A stretch of 64,000 nucleotides of DNA from Desulfosarcina sp. (GTDB lineage: Bacteria > Desulfobacterota > Desulfobacteria > Desulfobacterales > Desulfosarcinaceae). The translations under genes and the position numbers were made by a program. The first letter of the stretch is position 1; each line of letters begins with the position of its first letter. The stretch covers positions 1-64,000 of the forward strand of contig JABZFO010000084.1 of the NCBI GenBank assembly GCA_014237405.1, in the 5' to 3' direction. Below are positions 1 to 7,904 of this stretch, piece by piece. The notes below the pieces were generated by a model that saw only the letters and a list, made by a program, of their open reading frames with translations, was not told where the DNA came from and searched no databases.

Positions 1-88
1 CATAACGCCCCACCAGCTCTTCGGCGCCGGGCTTTCTTGTGGCATAGGTTCTCGGCACGTATTTGTCAGTGTCAACTTTTCCGGCCAT
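1..88 (-). CDS. 5' end of an unidentified protein (partial)
   Basis: Only the first 29 codons are in the window; the gene runs off the left edge. The start is an ATG at 88 with a strong Shine-Dalgarno (AAGGAGG) just upstream at about 94-100. The N-terminus reads MAGKVDTDKYVPRTYATRKP, which I do not recognise. It is transcribed away from the HDOD gene, so the gap between them holds divergent starts. Confidence 0.6.
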   Translation of the reverse strand, partial: MAGKVDTDKYVPRTYATRKPGAEELVGRY

Positions 89-479
89 GGTGACCTCCTT
101 TCGGTTTTCAGAAAAAAAACAAACGTTATTCTAACGATGCCTTTTTGCAGATTGAATCAGCAATGGCTATGCCAAAGGTGAGAGCAAAGATATCTATCGG
201 TTTTTATGTCGTTTTTACATTTCGTAAGGGGTGGCGTAGGCGCTGCATGCCATGGATAATGTCAACTCTTTTTACACCCTGGAAAGGGTCTATGAGAGTG
301 ATTGGAGACTCCCTGCGGCAAACCACGGGCAATGTTCTGCCTGATGGCAGCACTCCGCGGCCGGCCCATTGCCTTGACTCGCCGCGGTTGTGCCGCATGG
401 AGGGGCGTGCAAATATGGGTCACTGGCTTGAACTCATGATCGAAAAAGGGTAGAAGTTAAGAAAAAAGGAAAGAACGCC
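89..479. other. Intergenic region between divergent genes
   Basis: This 391-nt gap separates the leftward partial gene from the HDOD gene. It holds the leftward gene's Shine-Dalgarno at its left end and a purine-rich AAGGAA before the HDOD start. Open frames inside it have no ribosome site and no recognisable protein. I see no RNA gene or clear repeat. Confidence 0.4.
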
Positions 480-1328
480 ATGCTGTCACTGGATCAATTA
501 TTGAAGGAAAGCGAACGGATCGAGCCTGTACCCCAGGTGATTCATCAACTTATGGATCTGGTGGACGATCCCGAGGTCCCGATCTCTGAAATTACGGAGC
601 TGATCCTATACGAACCCGTGGTGACTGCCAATCTTTTAAAACTGGCCAACTCCGCTGCATTCGGATTCAAAACGAAAGTGAGTTCGGTTCACGATGCCAT
701 CGTGCTGCTGGGCCTGAAGCGGGTGGTTGAAATGGTGCTGCTCAACAGCGTCACCAAACCGTTGAAATCTGCCCACAATGGCTATGGCTTAGAAGAGGGC
801 CAATTGTGGAAACAGTCCGTCTCATGTGCGCTAATGGCCAGTGCCATTGCCGACACCGTCGACGCGACGATTAAGCACATTGTTTTCACGGCTGCGCTGC
901 TTAAGGATATTGGCGTCATTATAATGGACCGGCATATGCGTGACGCCGTGGATCAGATTCGCCAGGCTATGGAGGCGGACAATCTGGAGCTGGTGGCGGC
1001 GGAACGGCGGGTTTTGGGTATCGATCATGCCCGTCTCGGTGGACGAATTGCCGCTAATTGGAATTTCAGCAACACCCTGGCAACGACCATCCAGAACCAC
1101 CATCTGGCTGATGCGTTGAAGACGATTCCGGAAGAGACGGCCATGGTCTACCTGGCTGACAGCATGTGCTCCATGTCCGGAATCAACGGTGACCTGTTTA
1201 GCGGCCACTACATCTACTATGACCGGGTATGCCGGCAGTTGGGCCTGGCCGAGTTGGATGTCAACCGGATCATGTCCGATTTCTATTCCCGAAAAGAAGA
1301 TATCTACGGTCTGCTGGCCATTCTGTAA
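480..1328 (+). CDS. HDOD-domain signalling protein
   Basis: The 282-aa protein is an HDOD domain almost end to end. It opens with the typical IEPVPQVIHQLMDLVDDPEV segment at about residues 14-33, followed by the EPVVTANLLKLANSAAFG block (about 49-66) and the VLLGLKRV motif. At the position where true HD hydrolases have HD, it has LLKDIG (about 140), so catalytic metal ligands are missing, as is usual in HDOD proteins. These proteins act in regulation and signalling (chemotaxis, c-di-GMP, stress) as non-catalytic adaptors; the partner here is unknown. A weak AAGGAA ribosome site lies about 10 nt before the ATG. Confidence 0.85.
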   Translation: MLSLDQLLKESERIEPVPQVIHQLMDLVDDPEVPISEITELILYEPVVTANLLKLANSAAFGFKTKVSSVHDAIVLLGLKRVVEMVLLNSVTKPLKSAHNGYGLEEGQLWKQSVSCALMASAIADTVDATIKHIVFTAALLKDIGVIIMDRHMRDAVDQIRQAMEADNLELVAAERRVLGIDHARLGGRIAANWNFSNTLATTIQNHHLADALKTIPEETAMVYLADSMCSMSGINGDLFSGHYIYYDRVCRQLGLAELDVNRIMSDFYSRKEDIYGLLAIL

Positions 1329-1378
1329 GTGCCTCGGCCCTAAGGACCGACAACAATCTATCAGGAGCGACTGGAACG

Positions 1379-1723
1379 ATGACCCCCTATGAACTGGCCA
1401 AGCTGATACACATGGAACTCTCACCCATTGCCCCCAGGCTGTCGGCCGCCATCAACCGCGCCCTGGTGGACATTGGGGAGGGCTCTGCACTGGTGGGATT
1501 GGGCCCCGGTACCCACGAAAACGACAACGTCTCATTCCAGGAATCAGAAACCATCAACGCCAAGGCAAGTGAGGCCGAGGGTGCCTTGGCAAAAATACAC
1601 GAGATGATGTGGAAACTGGAGGAGCACTCGTCCTGGAACGTGATTATCGACAAGAAACCGGGCAATCGGGGTAAACCGATCGAACTGCTTTATACCCTGG
1701 TGAGGATGAAAGGGGCTCTGTAA
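1379..1723 (+). CDS. Hypothetical 114-aa protein
   Basis: The frame opens further upstream inside the HDOD gene, but the ATG at 1379 is preferred because AGGAG lies about 12 nt upstream and the start falls 50 nt after the HDOD stop. The protein begins MTPYELAKLIHMELSPIAPR, is acidic to neutral and soluble, and has a conserved-looking tail (KPGNRGKPIELLYTLV). I do not recognise a family. It is likely co-transcribed with the HDOD gene. Confidence 0.5.
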   Translation: MTPYELAKLIHMELSPIAPRLSAAINRALVDIGEGSALVGLGPGTHENDNVSFQESETINAKASEAEGALAKIHEMMWKLEEHSSWNVIIDKKPGNRGKPIELLYTLVRMKGAL

Positions 1724-2174
1724 ACACCGGGTTGCAGCGGCGATCGGCCCCATAAAAGATACGGGGCGGTACAAGACCGCCCCGCAGGCAGAAGGAGGTA
1801 GATAAAAAAGAGGAGGTAATTCTTTTCAACGGCAATCCCCCGATGTGCCGCTGTATTAAGACTATCGGCACCCTCCTTCTTAAACTTTAGAATTTTTTTA
1901 TTTTTTCCGCCACATTGCCTGAGATCAAATGATCCGTATCTTTAGCGGTTTTTTTTTCACCCGATCTGCCGTCCATGATCGATCTTTTCAGAAAAGAGAC
2001 TGAACTGTGTCGCAGTGCTATTGATCCGAAACTGAAAAAAGAGTATCCTATCAAGCTGATTCGCTATGTCGGTCGGCGCTTTGAACAATACGGATACAAT
2101 GATCGGTTTGAACCGCGATAGCGAGCGTAGTCCGCGCTGCCATCATCACCACAACCAGGAGGAGGAGGAGCAAA
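1724..2174 (+). other. Intergenic region with stem-loops and a T-run (1762-1905)
   Basis: A perfect 9-bp stem closes a 5-nt loop at 1762-1784 (CGGGGCGGT / ACCGCCCCG). It is followed by AGAAGGAGG at 1790-1798, which is complementary to CCTCCTTCT at 1872-1880; between them GTGCCG (1845-1850) pairs with CGGCAC (1866-1871). A long T-rich run starts at about 1893. The simplest reading is terminators for the upstream gene. The masked AGGAGG sequences also allow an attenuator or small RNA. The rest, to 2174, shows nothing until the GGAGGAGGAGGAG ribosome site of the next gene. Confidence 0.4.
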
Positions 2175-3728
2175 ATGAAGAAACTACTTGCAGTTACCCT
2201 GACCCTTGCCGTGCTTTTCGGCGCTGGTGCCATTGCCGGTGCCACCACCTTGAAGGTGGGGCTGGATGCCGACCCGGTGTCTCTCGATCCCCACGTGCAG
2301 CTTTCCGGCGGTATGCTTCAGTATTCCCACTGGGTGTTCGACCCGCTGGTCCGCTATGCCCAGGACATGTCCATCGAACCACGGCTGGCCACCCGATGGG
2401 AACGCATCGACGAACTGACCATGCGGTTTTACCTGCGCGAAGGAGTCAAGTTTCACAGCGGTAACACCTTTTCCGCAAAAGACGTGAAGTTTACCCTGGA
2501 ACGGCTGAAAAAAAGTATCGATTTCAAGGGGCTCTTCGAACTGTTCACGGAAGCGGCCATCGTCGACCAATACACCATCGACATCAAAACAAAGAAACCC
2601 TACGCCCTGCTGCTGAGAATGTGCACCTACATCTTCCCCATGGACAGTGAATTCTACACCGGCACCGATGCCTCCGGGCAGCCCAAGGATGCCATGGTCA
2701 AGATCGGTCCCTCCTTTGCCCTGGCCAACGAATCCGGCACCGGCCCCTACAAGGTCGCCGAGCGGGAGCACGGCGTAAAACTGGTCATGGACCGGTTTGC
2801 CGACTATTGGGACAGTGCCTCCCCCGGCAATGTGGACCGGCTTGTCCTGTCCCCCATCAAGGAAGACGCCACCCGCGTGGCGGCCCTGCTTTCCGGTGAC
2901 GTGGATTTCATCTCCCCGGTACCGCCTCAGGATTTCAAACGAATCGAAAAAGATTCCAAGCTCAACCTGTTCACCTATCCCGGCGGCCGGATCATCACCG
3001 TGCAACTCAACCAGAAGCGGCGCCCTGAGTTCCGGGTACAGAAAGTCCGCCAGGCCATTGTTCATGCCATCAACAACGAAGGCATCGTGAAAAAAATTAT
3101 GAAAGGCACCGCCACCCCCGCCGGCCAGCAGAGCCCCCAGGGCTATGCCGGATACAACCCCAACTGCGTGCCCCGCTATGACCTGAAAAAGGCCAAGGCA
3201 CTGATGAAAGACGCCGGATTCGCCAACGGCTTCGAGTGCACCATGATCGCCCCCAACAACCGCTACGTCAACGACGAGAAAATCGCCGAAGCCGTGGTGG
3301 GCATGCTGGCCAAGATCAACATCAAGGTGAATCTGAAAACCATGCCCAAGGCCCAGTACTGGGATGAGTTCGACGCTCAGGTGGCCGACATCCAGATGAT
3401 CGGCTGGCATTCGGATACGGAAGATTCGGGTAACTTTTCAGAGTTTCTAATCATGTGCCCCAACAAGGAGACCGGGTACGGCCAGTACAACAGCGGCAAC
3501 TACTGTAACCCGGAATTGGATCGGATGACTCTGGCCGCCCAGAGTGAAACCGACCTGAACAAACGCGGGAAAATACTCATACAGATCGAGCAGATTCTCT
3601 ATGACGACGCGGCGTTCGTGCCTTTCCACTGGCAGAACCACTCCTACGGTGCCAAGAAAAACGTGGACGCGGCACCGATCATCAACACCATGAACTTCCC
3701 CTATTTCGGGGATATTGTGGTTAAATAG
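2175..3728 (+). CDS. ABC transporter periplasmic peptide-binding protein (SBP_bac_5)
   Basis: The 517-aa protein has an N-terminal signal peptide (MKKLLAVTLTLAVLFGAGAI, cleavage near residues 22-24) and then the family-5 binding-protein fold, with the typical DADPVSLDPH start, the LREGVKFHSGNTFSAKDVKFTLERL block and the RQAIVHAINNEGIV segment. It captures a peptide or similar solute in the periplasm for the permeases and ATPases that follow. An exceptionally strong ribosome site (GGAGGAGGAGGAG) precedes the ATG, fitting high binding-protein expression. A DppA/OppA-type substrate is likely, but the neighbouring amine/amino-acid oxidation genes leave other nitrogen compounds possible. Confidence 0.9.
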   Translation: MKKLLAVTLTLAVLFGAGAIAGATTLKVGLDADPVSLDPHVQLSGGMLQYSHWVFDPLVRYAQDMSIEPRLATRWERIDELTMRFYLREGVKFHSGNTFSAKDVKFTLERLKKSIDFKGLFELFTEAAIVDQYTIDIKTKKPYALLLRMCTYIFPMDSEFYTGTDASGQPKDAMVKIGPSFALANESGTGPYKVAEREHGVKLVMDRFADYWDSASPGNVDRLVLSPIKEDATRVAALLSGDVDFISPVPPQDFKRIEKDSKLNLFTYPGGRIITVQLNQKRRPEFRVQKVRQAIVHAINNEGIVKKIMKGTATPAGQQSPQGYAGYNPNCVPRYDLKKAKALMKDAGFANGFECTMIAPNNRYVNDEKIAEAVVGMLAKINIKVNLKTMPKAQYWDEFDAQVADIQMIGWHSDTEDSGNFSEFLIMCPNKETGYGQYNSGNYCNPELDRMTLAAQSETDLNKRGKILIQIEQILYDDAAFVPFHWQNHSYGAKKNVDAAPIINTMNFPYFGDIVVK

Positions 3729-4014
3729 TCGCCCAACGCGATGTTTTGTTCAATTTATAAAGCTCACGATCCTTAAGTGAGGGCGGGGTGATATTTCGTA
3801 AAGGGATACCGCCCCTCCCTCTCTTAGATTCTTATAAATTCGACTTGAAAGTTAATCTCTCATTATAATAAAATAGCATATAAATTCGGTTATTGCGGAA
3901 AGTATAATTATAAATTCTTAATTATTAATTTTGAATGAAGGCATTCTATCGTTTTAAAAAATTGACAGAATACATAATTTCAAAATTCATAATTCAACAT
4001 TAAAAATTACAAAT
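3729..4014 (+). other. Spacer between binding protein and permease with a GC hairpin
   Basis: The 286-nt spacer contains a GC-rich stem at 3779-3827 (GAGGGCGG pairing with CCGCCCCTC, one bulged C). Very AT-rich DNA follows up to the permease start. A hairpin after a binding-protein gene commonly lowers downstream expression or stabilises the upstream message. No coding frame is supported here. Confidence 0.4.
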
Positions 4015-4986
4015 ATGTTTGCCTTTGTCGTCAGACGCATCACCCAGGCGATTTTCGTCATGCTGATCATCAGCCTTGTGGGTTTTTCCATCAAGAATGA
4101 GATCGGCGATCCGGTCCGGGACATGGTGGGCGAGCGGGTTACACCGGCCGAACGGGAAGCATTGCGGGACAAGCTGGGACTCAACGATCCGTTTGTCACC
4201 CAATACCTTCGGTTCGCAAAAAATGCCGTCCAGGGGGACCTGGGGCTCTCTTTTTTCCATAAGAAACCCGCCCTTGCGGTCATTGCCGCCAAGGCCCCGG
4301 CCACCCTCGAGCTAGTGTTCGGTGCGGCCCTGATCATCATCTTCATATCTCTGCCCGTCGGTATCTTCTCGGCCATCTACCCGCAAAGCGCTTTCTCCCG
4401 ATTCACCATGGCCTTTTCCACCCTGGGGGTATCGGTGCCGGTATTTCTCACGGCCATCGTGCTCATCTATATCTTTTCCGTCGAGTTGAACTGGCTGCCC
4501 TCATACGGGCGCGGGGAGACGGTCAACCTGTGGGGATGGCACAGCGGCTTTTTTACCGTTGACGGGATTTTGCACCTCATCCTGCCAAGTTTTGCCCTGG
4601 CTTCCATCATGCTGCCGCTGTTCATCCGGCTAATCCGGTCGGAAATGATGGAGGTACTGGAGACCGAATACATCAAGTTTGCCTGGGCAAAGGGACTGCG
4701 GCGCAAGCGAATCTGGTTCGTGCATGCCTTCAAAAACACCCTTCTGCCCGTAATCACCGTTTTCGGGGTCCAGATCGGTATCATGTTCGCCTTTACCATC
4801 CTCACGGAAACCGTCTTTCAATGGCAGGGCATGGGCTTCATGTTTTTAGAGGCCGTGGAGCGCTCTGACATCTCCCTGCTGGTGGCGTACCTGATGGTGG
4901 TGGGGGCCATTTTCGTGGTAGTAAACACCGTGGTGGATATCATATACGGGTTGGTGAACCCCACCATCCGGATTGCGGGAAGATAA
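4015..4986 (+). CDS. ABC transporter permease, DppB/OppB type
   Basis: The 323-aa inner-membrane protein has the DppB layout: one N-terminal helix (VRRITQAIFVMLIISLVGFS), a periplasmic stretch with GDPVRDMVGE and LGLNDP, then five more helices. The cytoplasmic coupling EAA-like loop is ETEYIKFAWAKGLRRKRIWF at about residues 217-236. It forms the translocation pore with the next gene product. The start codon has almost no Shine-Dalgarno (the preceding bases are A/T), unlike its neighbours, so translation may be weak. Its stop overlaps the next start by 1 nt (TAATG). Confidence 0.9.
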   Translation: MFAFVVRRITQAIFVMLIISLVGFSIKNEIGDPVRDMVGERVTPAEREALRDKLGLNDPFVTQYLRFAKNAVQGDLGLSFFHKKPALAVIAAKAPATLELVFGAALIIIFISLPVGIFSAIYPQSAFSRFTMAFSTLGVSVPVFLTAIVLIYIFSVELNWLPSYGRGETVNLWGWHSGFFTVDGILHLILPSFALASIMLPLFIRLIRSEMMEVLETEYIKFAWAKGLRRKRIWFVHAFKNTLLPVITVFGVQIGIMFAFTILTETVFQWQGMGFMFLEAVERSDISLLVAYLMVVGAIFVVVNTVVDIIYGLVNPTIRIAGR

Positions 4987-5906
4987 TGATCAAAACCTGG
5001 CAACGTTTCAAAGCATCCTATCTGCTCTTCAGCTTCAAACAGGACAAGACCGCCATATTCAGCTTCGTGGTTCTACTGGCCCTTCTGGTCACGGGACTGC
5101 TGGCCCCGGTGTTTTCTCCCTACGACCCCTACGATCCGGCCAACATCGATATCATGAATTCCGAACTGCCGCCCGCATGGATGGAAGAAGGCGAGAAGGC
5201 TTTTATGCTGGGTACGGATATCCAGGGGCGGGACTTGCTCAGCACCATGATTTACGGGCTGCGCCTGTCTATTCTTATCGGCTGCGGGGCGGTGATTCTG
5301 CAAGGGGTCCTCGGCGTCGTTGTGGGTCTACTGGCCGGCTACCTGGGGGGGAAAATTGACGCCGTACTCATGCGCGTTGCCGACATTCAGCTCTCCTTTC
5401 CCTACCTGATGGTAGCCATTTTCATCAGTGCCATTTTTCAGGTGGCCTTCGGCATCGGGCAGTACGAGGATCTGGCCGTTCCCCTGCTCATCGTGATTAT
5501 CGGTCTATCGGAATGGCCGGTGTACGCCCGAACCGTCCGGGCATCGGTGATGGGGGAGAAAAACAAGGAATACGTGGAGGCGGCCCGGGTCATCGGTTTG
5601 AACCGGTGGCGGATCATGTTCAGACACGTGCTGCCCAACACCATGACGTCGGTACTGGTCATCTCCACTATTCAGGTGGCCAATGCCATCATGAGCGAGG
5701 CGGCCCTCTCCTTCCTCGGCCTGGGCATGCCGGTGACCAAGCCCTCGTTAGGGTCATTGATCCGGTCCGGATTCGAGTACATCTTCTCCGGTTCCTGGTG
5801 GATCACCCTGTTTCCCGGTGTCTTCCTGGTGCTGCTGGTGATGGTGATCAACCTGTTGGGGGACTGGTTGAGGGATGTGCTGAACCCCAAGCTGTACAAG
5901 GGATAA
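4986..5906 (+). CDS. ABC transporter permease, DppC/OppC type
   Basis: The 306-aa permease pairs with the upstream DppB-type protein. It has an N-terminal helix (FSFVVLLALLVTGLLAPVFS), the GTDIQGRDLLSTMIYGLRLS segment typical of the family, and the EAA loop KEYVEAARVIGLNRWRIMFR at about residues 196-215. Later come SEAALSFLGLG and the C-terminal LRDVLNPKL. The start overlaps the previous stop, showing translational coupling. The ATPase gene follows after 10 nt. Confidence 0.9.
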   Translation: MIKTWQRFKASYLLFSFKQDKTAIFSFVVLLALLVTGLLAPVFSPYDPYDPANIDIMNSELPPAWMEEGEKAFMLGTDIQGRDLLSTMIYGLRLSILIGCGAVILQGVLGVVVGLLAGYLGGKIDAVLMRVADIQLSFPYLMVAIFISAIFQVAFGIGQYEDLAVPLLIVIIGLSEWPVYARTVRASVMGEKNKEYVEAARVIGLNRWRIMFRHVLPNTMTSVLVISTIQVANAIMSEAALSFLGLGMPVTKPSLGSLIRSGFEYIFSGSWWITLFPGVFLVLLVMVINLLGDWLRDVLNPKLYKG

Positions 5907-5916
5907 CCGAATTTAT

Positions 5917-6816
5917 ATGCAACACCTACTTGAAGTCAACGACCTCGAAGTGAAATTCGGCCTGCGGTTCGGGGATCTGACCGCCATCAACGGCATCAGC
6001 TTCAGCCTGGACAAGAGCGAGCGCATGGGCCTGGTGGGGGAGAGCGGGGCCGGCAAATCGGTCACCGGTTTTGCCATCATCAATTTGATCAGCAAGCCTG
6101 GGTTCATCTCCGGCGGCCGGGTGATGTTCAACGGCCGGGACCTCACCGCGCTCTCCGATGAAGCGATGCGGGATATCCGGGGCAATCACATCAGCATGAT
6201 TTTCCAGGACCCCATGATGACCCTCAACCCGGTGCTGACCATCGGCACCCAGATGGTGGAAACCCTTCTGGCCCACCGCAGCATCACCCGGACCGAGGCG
6301 AAATCCATCGCCCTGGAAAAGCTGAAAAAGGTGCAGATTCCCTCGCCGGAAAAGCGCCTGGCCCAATACCCCCATGAATTTTCCGGCGGCATGCGCCAGC
6401 GTATCGTCATCGCCATCGCCCTGCTTACCGACCCGGAAATCGTTATCGCCGACGAGCCCACCACGGCCCTGGACGTGGTGTCTCAGGTCACCGAAAAGAT
6501 CGCCGTCATGTACGCAGGAAAAATTGTGGAGTCGGGCCCCACGGACCAGGTGGTCAACGACCCTAAACATCCTTATACACAGGGATTGATCAAGGCCTTG
6601 CCCGGCAGCCTGCAACCCGGCGCCAAACTGAACCAGATTCCGGGGATGATGCCTACCCTGACAGACATTCCGCCGGGGTGCGCCTTCAACCCCCGGTGTC
6701 CCCTCAGTGATACCATCTGCCGGCAGCAGGAACCGCCCTTTATCATTATCAACGGAGCTACGCGCAGGGTGGCCTGCCACATGGCAAAACCCGACCCAAG
6801 CAACGGAACGACATGA
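5917..6816 (+). CDS. ABC transporter ATPase, DppD/OppD type, with internal deletion
   Basis: The 299-aa ATPase keeps Walker A (GESGAGKS, about residue 42), the Q-loop (QDPMMTLNP), the signature FSGGMRQR (about 153) and Walker B with D-loop (ADEPTTALDV). Immediately after TALDV it jumps to VSQVTEKIAVMYAG. Members of this family have about 29 residues here, including the switch-histidine motif (ITHD). The missing stretch is in frame, junction near 6471-6483, so the frame stays open but the enzyme should not cycle ATP properly. The C-terminal oligopeptide-type cap (GCAFNPRCPL) is intact. It overlaps the next gene by 4 nt. The deletion may be an assembly error (see findings). Confidence 0.85.
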   Translation: MQHLLEVNDLEVKFGLRFGDLTAINGISFSLDKSERMGLVGESGAGKSVTGFAIINLISKPGFISGGRVMFNGRDLTALSDEAMRDIRGNHISMIFQDPMMTLNPVLTIGTQMVETLLAHRSITRTEAKSIALEKLKKVQIPSPEKRLAQYPHEFSGGMRQRIVIAIALLTDPEIVIADEPTTALDVVSQVTEKIAVMYAGKIVESGPTDQVVNDPKHPYTQGLIKALPGSLQPGAKLNQIPGMMPTLTDIPPGCAFNPRCPLSDTICRQQEPPFIIINGATRRVACHMAKPDPSNGTT

Positions 6817-7832
6817 CAAGCGACGAAAATGGCCTGCTGGCCCTGAAACAGGTGGTCAAACACTTTGACATCTCCGGTGGTCTGCTGGATCAGCTGCGGC
6901 TGGAAAAGGGAAAAATCACCCGGCATCGCACCACGGTCAAGGCGGTAAACAATGTGAGTTTCACCATCGCCCCCGGCGAGACCTTCAGCGTGGTGGGCGA
7001 GAGCGGGTGCGGCAAATCCACCCTGGCCCGCACTACCCTCGGCATCTACCCCCCTAACAGCGGGAAGATTCTCTACCGGGGTGAGCGAATCGACAACAAA
7101 AACGCCCAGCAGATGCTCCCCTTTCGCCGTAAGATGCAGATGATTTTTCAGGACCCATACGCATCCTTGAACCCCAGAAAGACTGTCATGCAGACCTTGG
7201 AGGAGCCGGTCGTCTTCCATAACCCGTCCATCTCGTCAGGCCAGGTGAAAGATCGGGTGGCTGCGGTCATGTCCAACGTGGGGGTGGACCCCAAATGGGC
7301 CGGCCGATACCCCCACGAATTTTCCGGTGGCCAGCGTCAGCGCATCAGTATCGCCCGGGCGTTGATGGTGGACCCCGAATTCATCGTGGCCGACGAGCCG
7401 GTGTCGGCGCTTGACGTTTCCATCCAGGCCCAGATCCTCAACCTGCTCATGGAGGCCCAGGAGCAGCGGGGTCTCACCTATATGTTCATTACCCACGACC
7501 TTTCCGTGGTGGAGCACATCAGCACCCGGGTGGCGGTCATGTACCTGGGCACCCTGTGTGAACTCTCCCCGGCCAAGGCCCTGTTCAACAGTCCCCGCCA
7601 CCCCTACACCCAGGCCCTGCTCTCTGCCATCCCCAAGCTGGGGCGGAAAAAAAGCGGCCACATCAAGCTGAAAGGCGAGGTGCCCACCCCCATCAACCTG
7701 CCCACCGGATGCGTGTTCCACGGCCGGTGCATTCACGCTGATCAACGCTGTGTCGAAGAGATACCGGAGGAGCGAACCGTGGAAAACAAAGTCAGTGTCG
7801 CCTGCCACGGCGTGGAGGAGGGACGGATATAA
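6813..7832 (+). CDS. ABC transporter ATPase, DppF/OppF type
   Basis: The 339-aa ATPase is complete: Walker A GESGCGKST (about residue 63), Q-loop QDPYASLNP, signature FSGGQRQR (about 170), Walker B VADEPVSALDV and the switch-histidine region FITHDLSVVEHI (about 229). It ends with the oligopeptide ATPase tail containing GCVFHGRCIHADQRC. It energises uptake together with the partner ATPase upstream, with which it overlaps by ATGA. The contrast with that truncated partner shows what is missing there. Confidence 0.92.
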   Translation: MTSDENGLLALKQVVKHFDISGGLLDQLRLEKGKITRHRTTVKAVNNVSFTIAPGETFSVVGESGCGKSTLARTTLGIYPPNSGKILYRGERIDNKNAQQMLPFRRKMQMIFQDPYASLNPRKTVMQTLEEPVVFHNPSISSGQVKDRVAAVMSNVGVDPKWAGRYPHEFSGGQRQRISIARALMVDPEFIVADEPVSALDVSIQAQILNLLMEAQEQRGLTYMFITHDLSVVEHISTRVAVMYLGTLCELSPAKALFNSPRHPYTQALLSAIPKLGRKKSGHIKLKGEVPTPINLPTGCVFHGRCIHADQRCVEEIPEERTVENKVSVACHGVEEGRI

Positions 7833-7869
7833 GTCCCGCTTTCGAATGGAGCTGATAAGCTGGTCCTCC

Positions 7870-7888
7870 CCCGCATAGCGGGATTTTT
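7870..7888 (+). terminator. Rho-independent terminator after the peptide transporter
   Basis: CCCGC-ATA-GCGGG followed by ATTTTT lies 37 nt after the last ATPase stop, in the short gap between convergent genes. The stem is short (5 bp), but the T-run and position fit. Confidence 0.6.
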
Positions 7889-7904
7889 GATGGGCCAGGA
7901 TGCT

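Noticed and set aside
145-453. 102-codon rightward frame before the HDOD gene
   Set aside because: No ribosome site, protein composition atypical, no recognisable motif; lies in a divergent promoter gap.
2184-3410. Long leftward frame opposite the peptide-binding protein
   Set aside because: Mirror frame of a GC-rich gene; composition rich in G, H and V as expected for a shadow.
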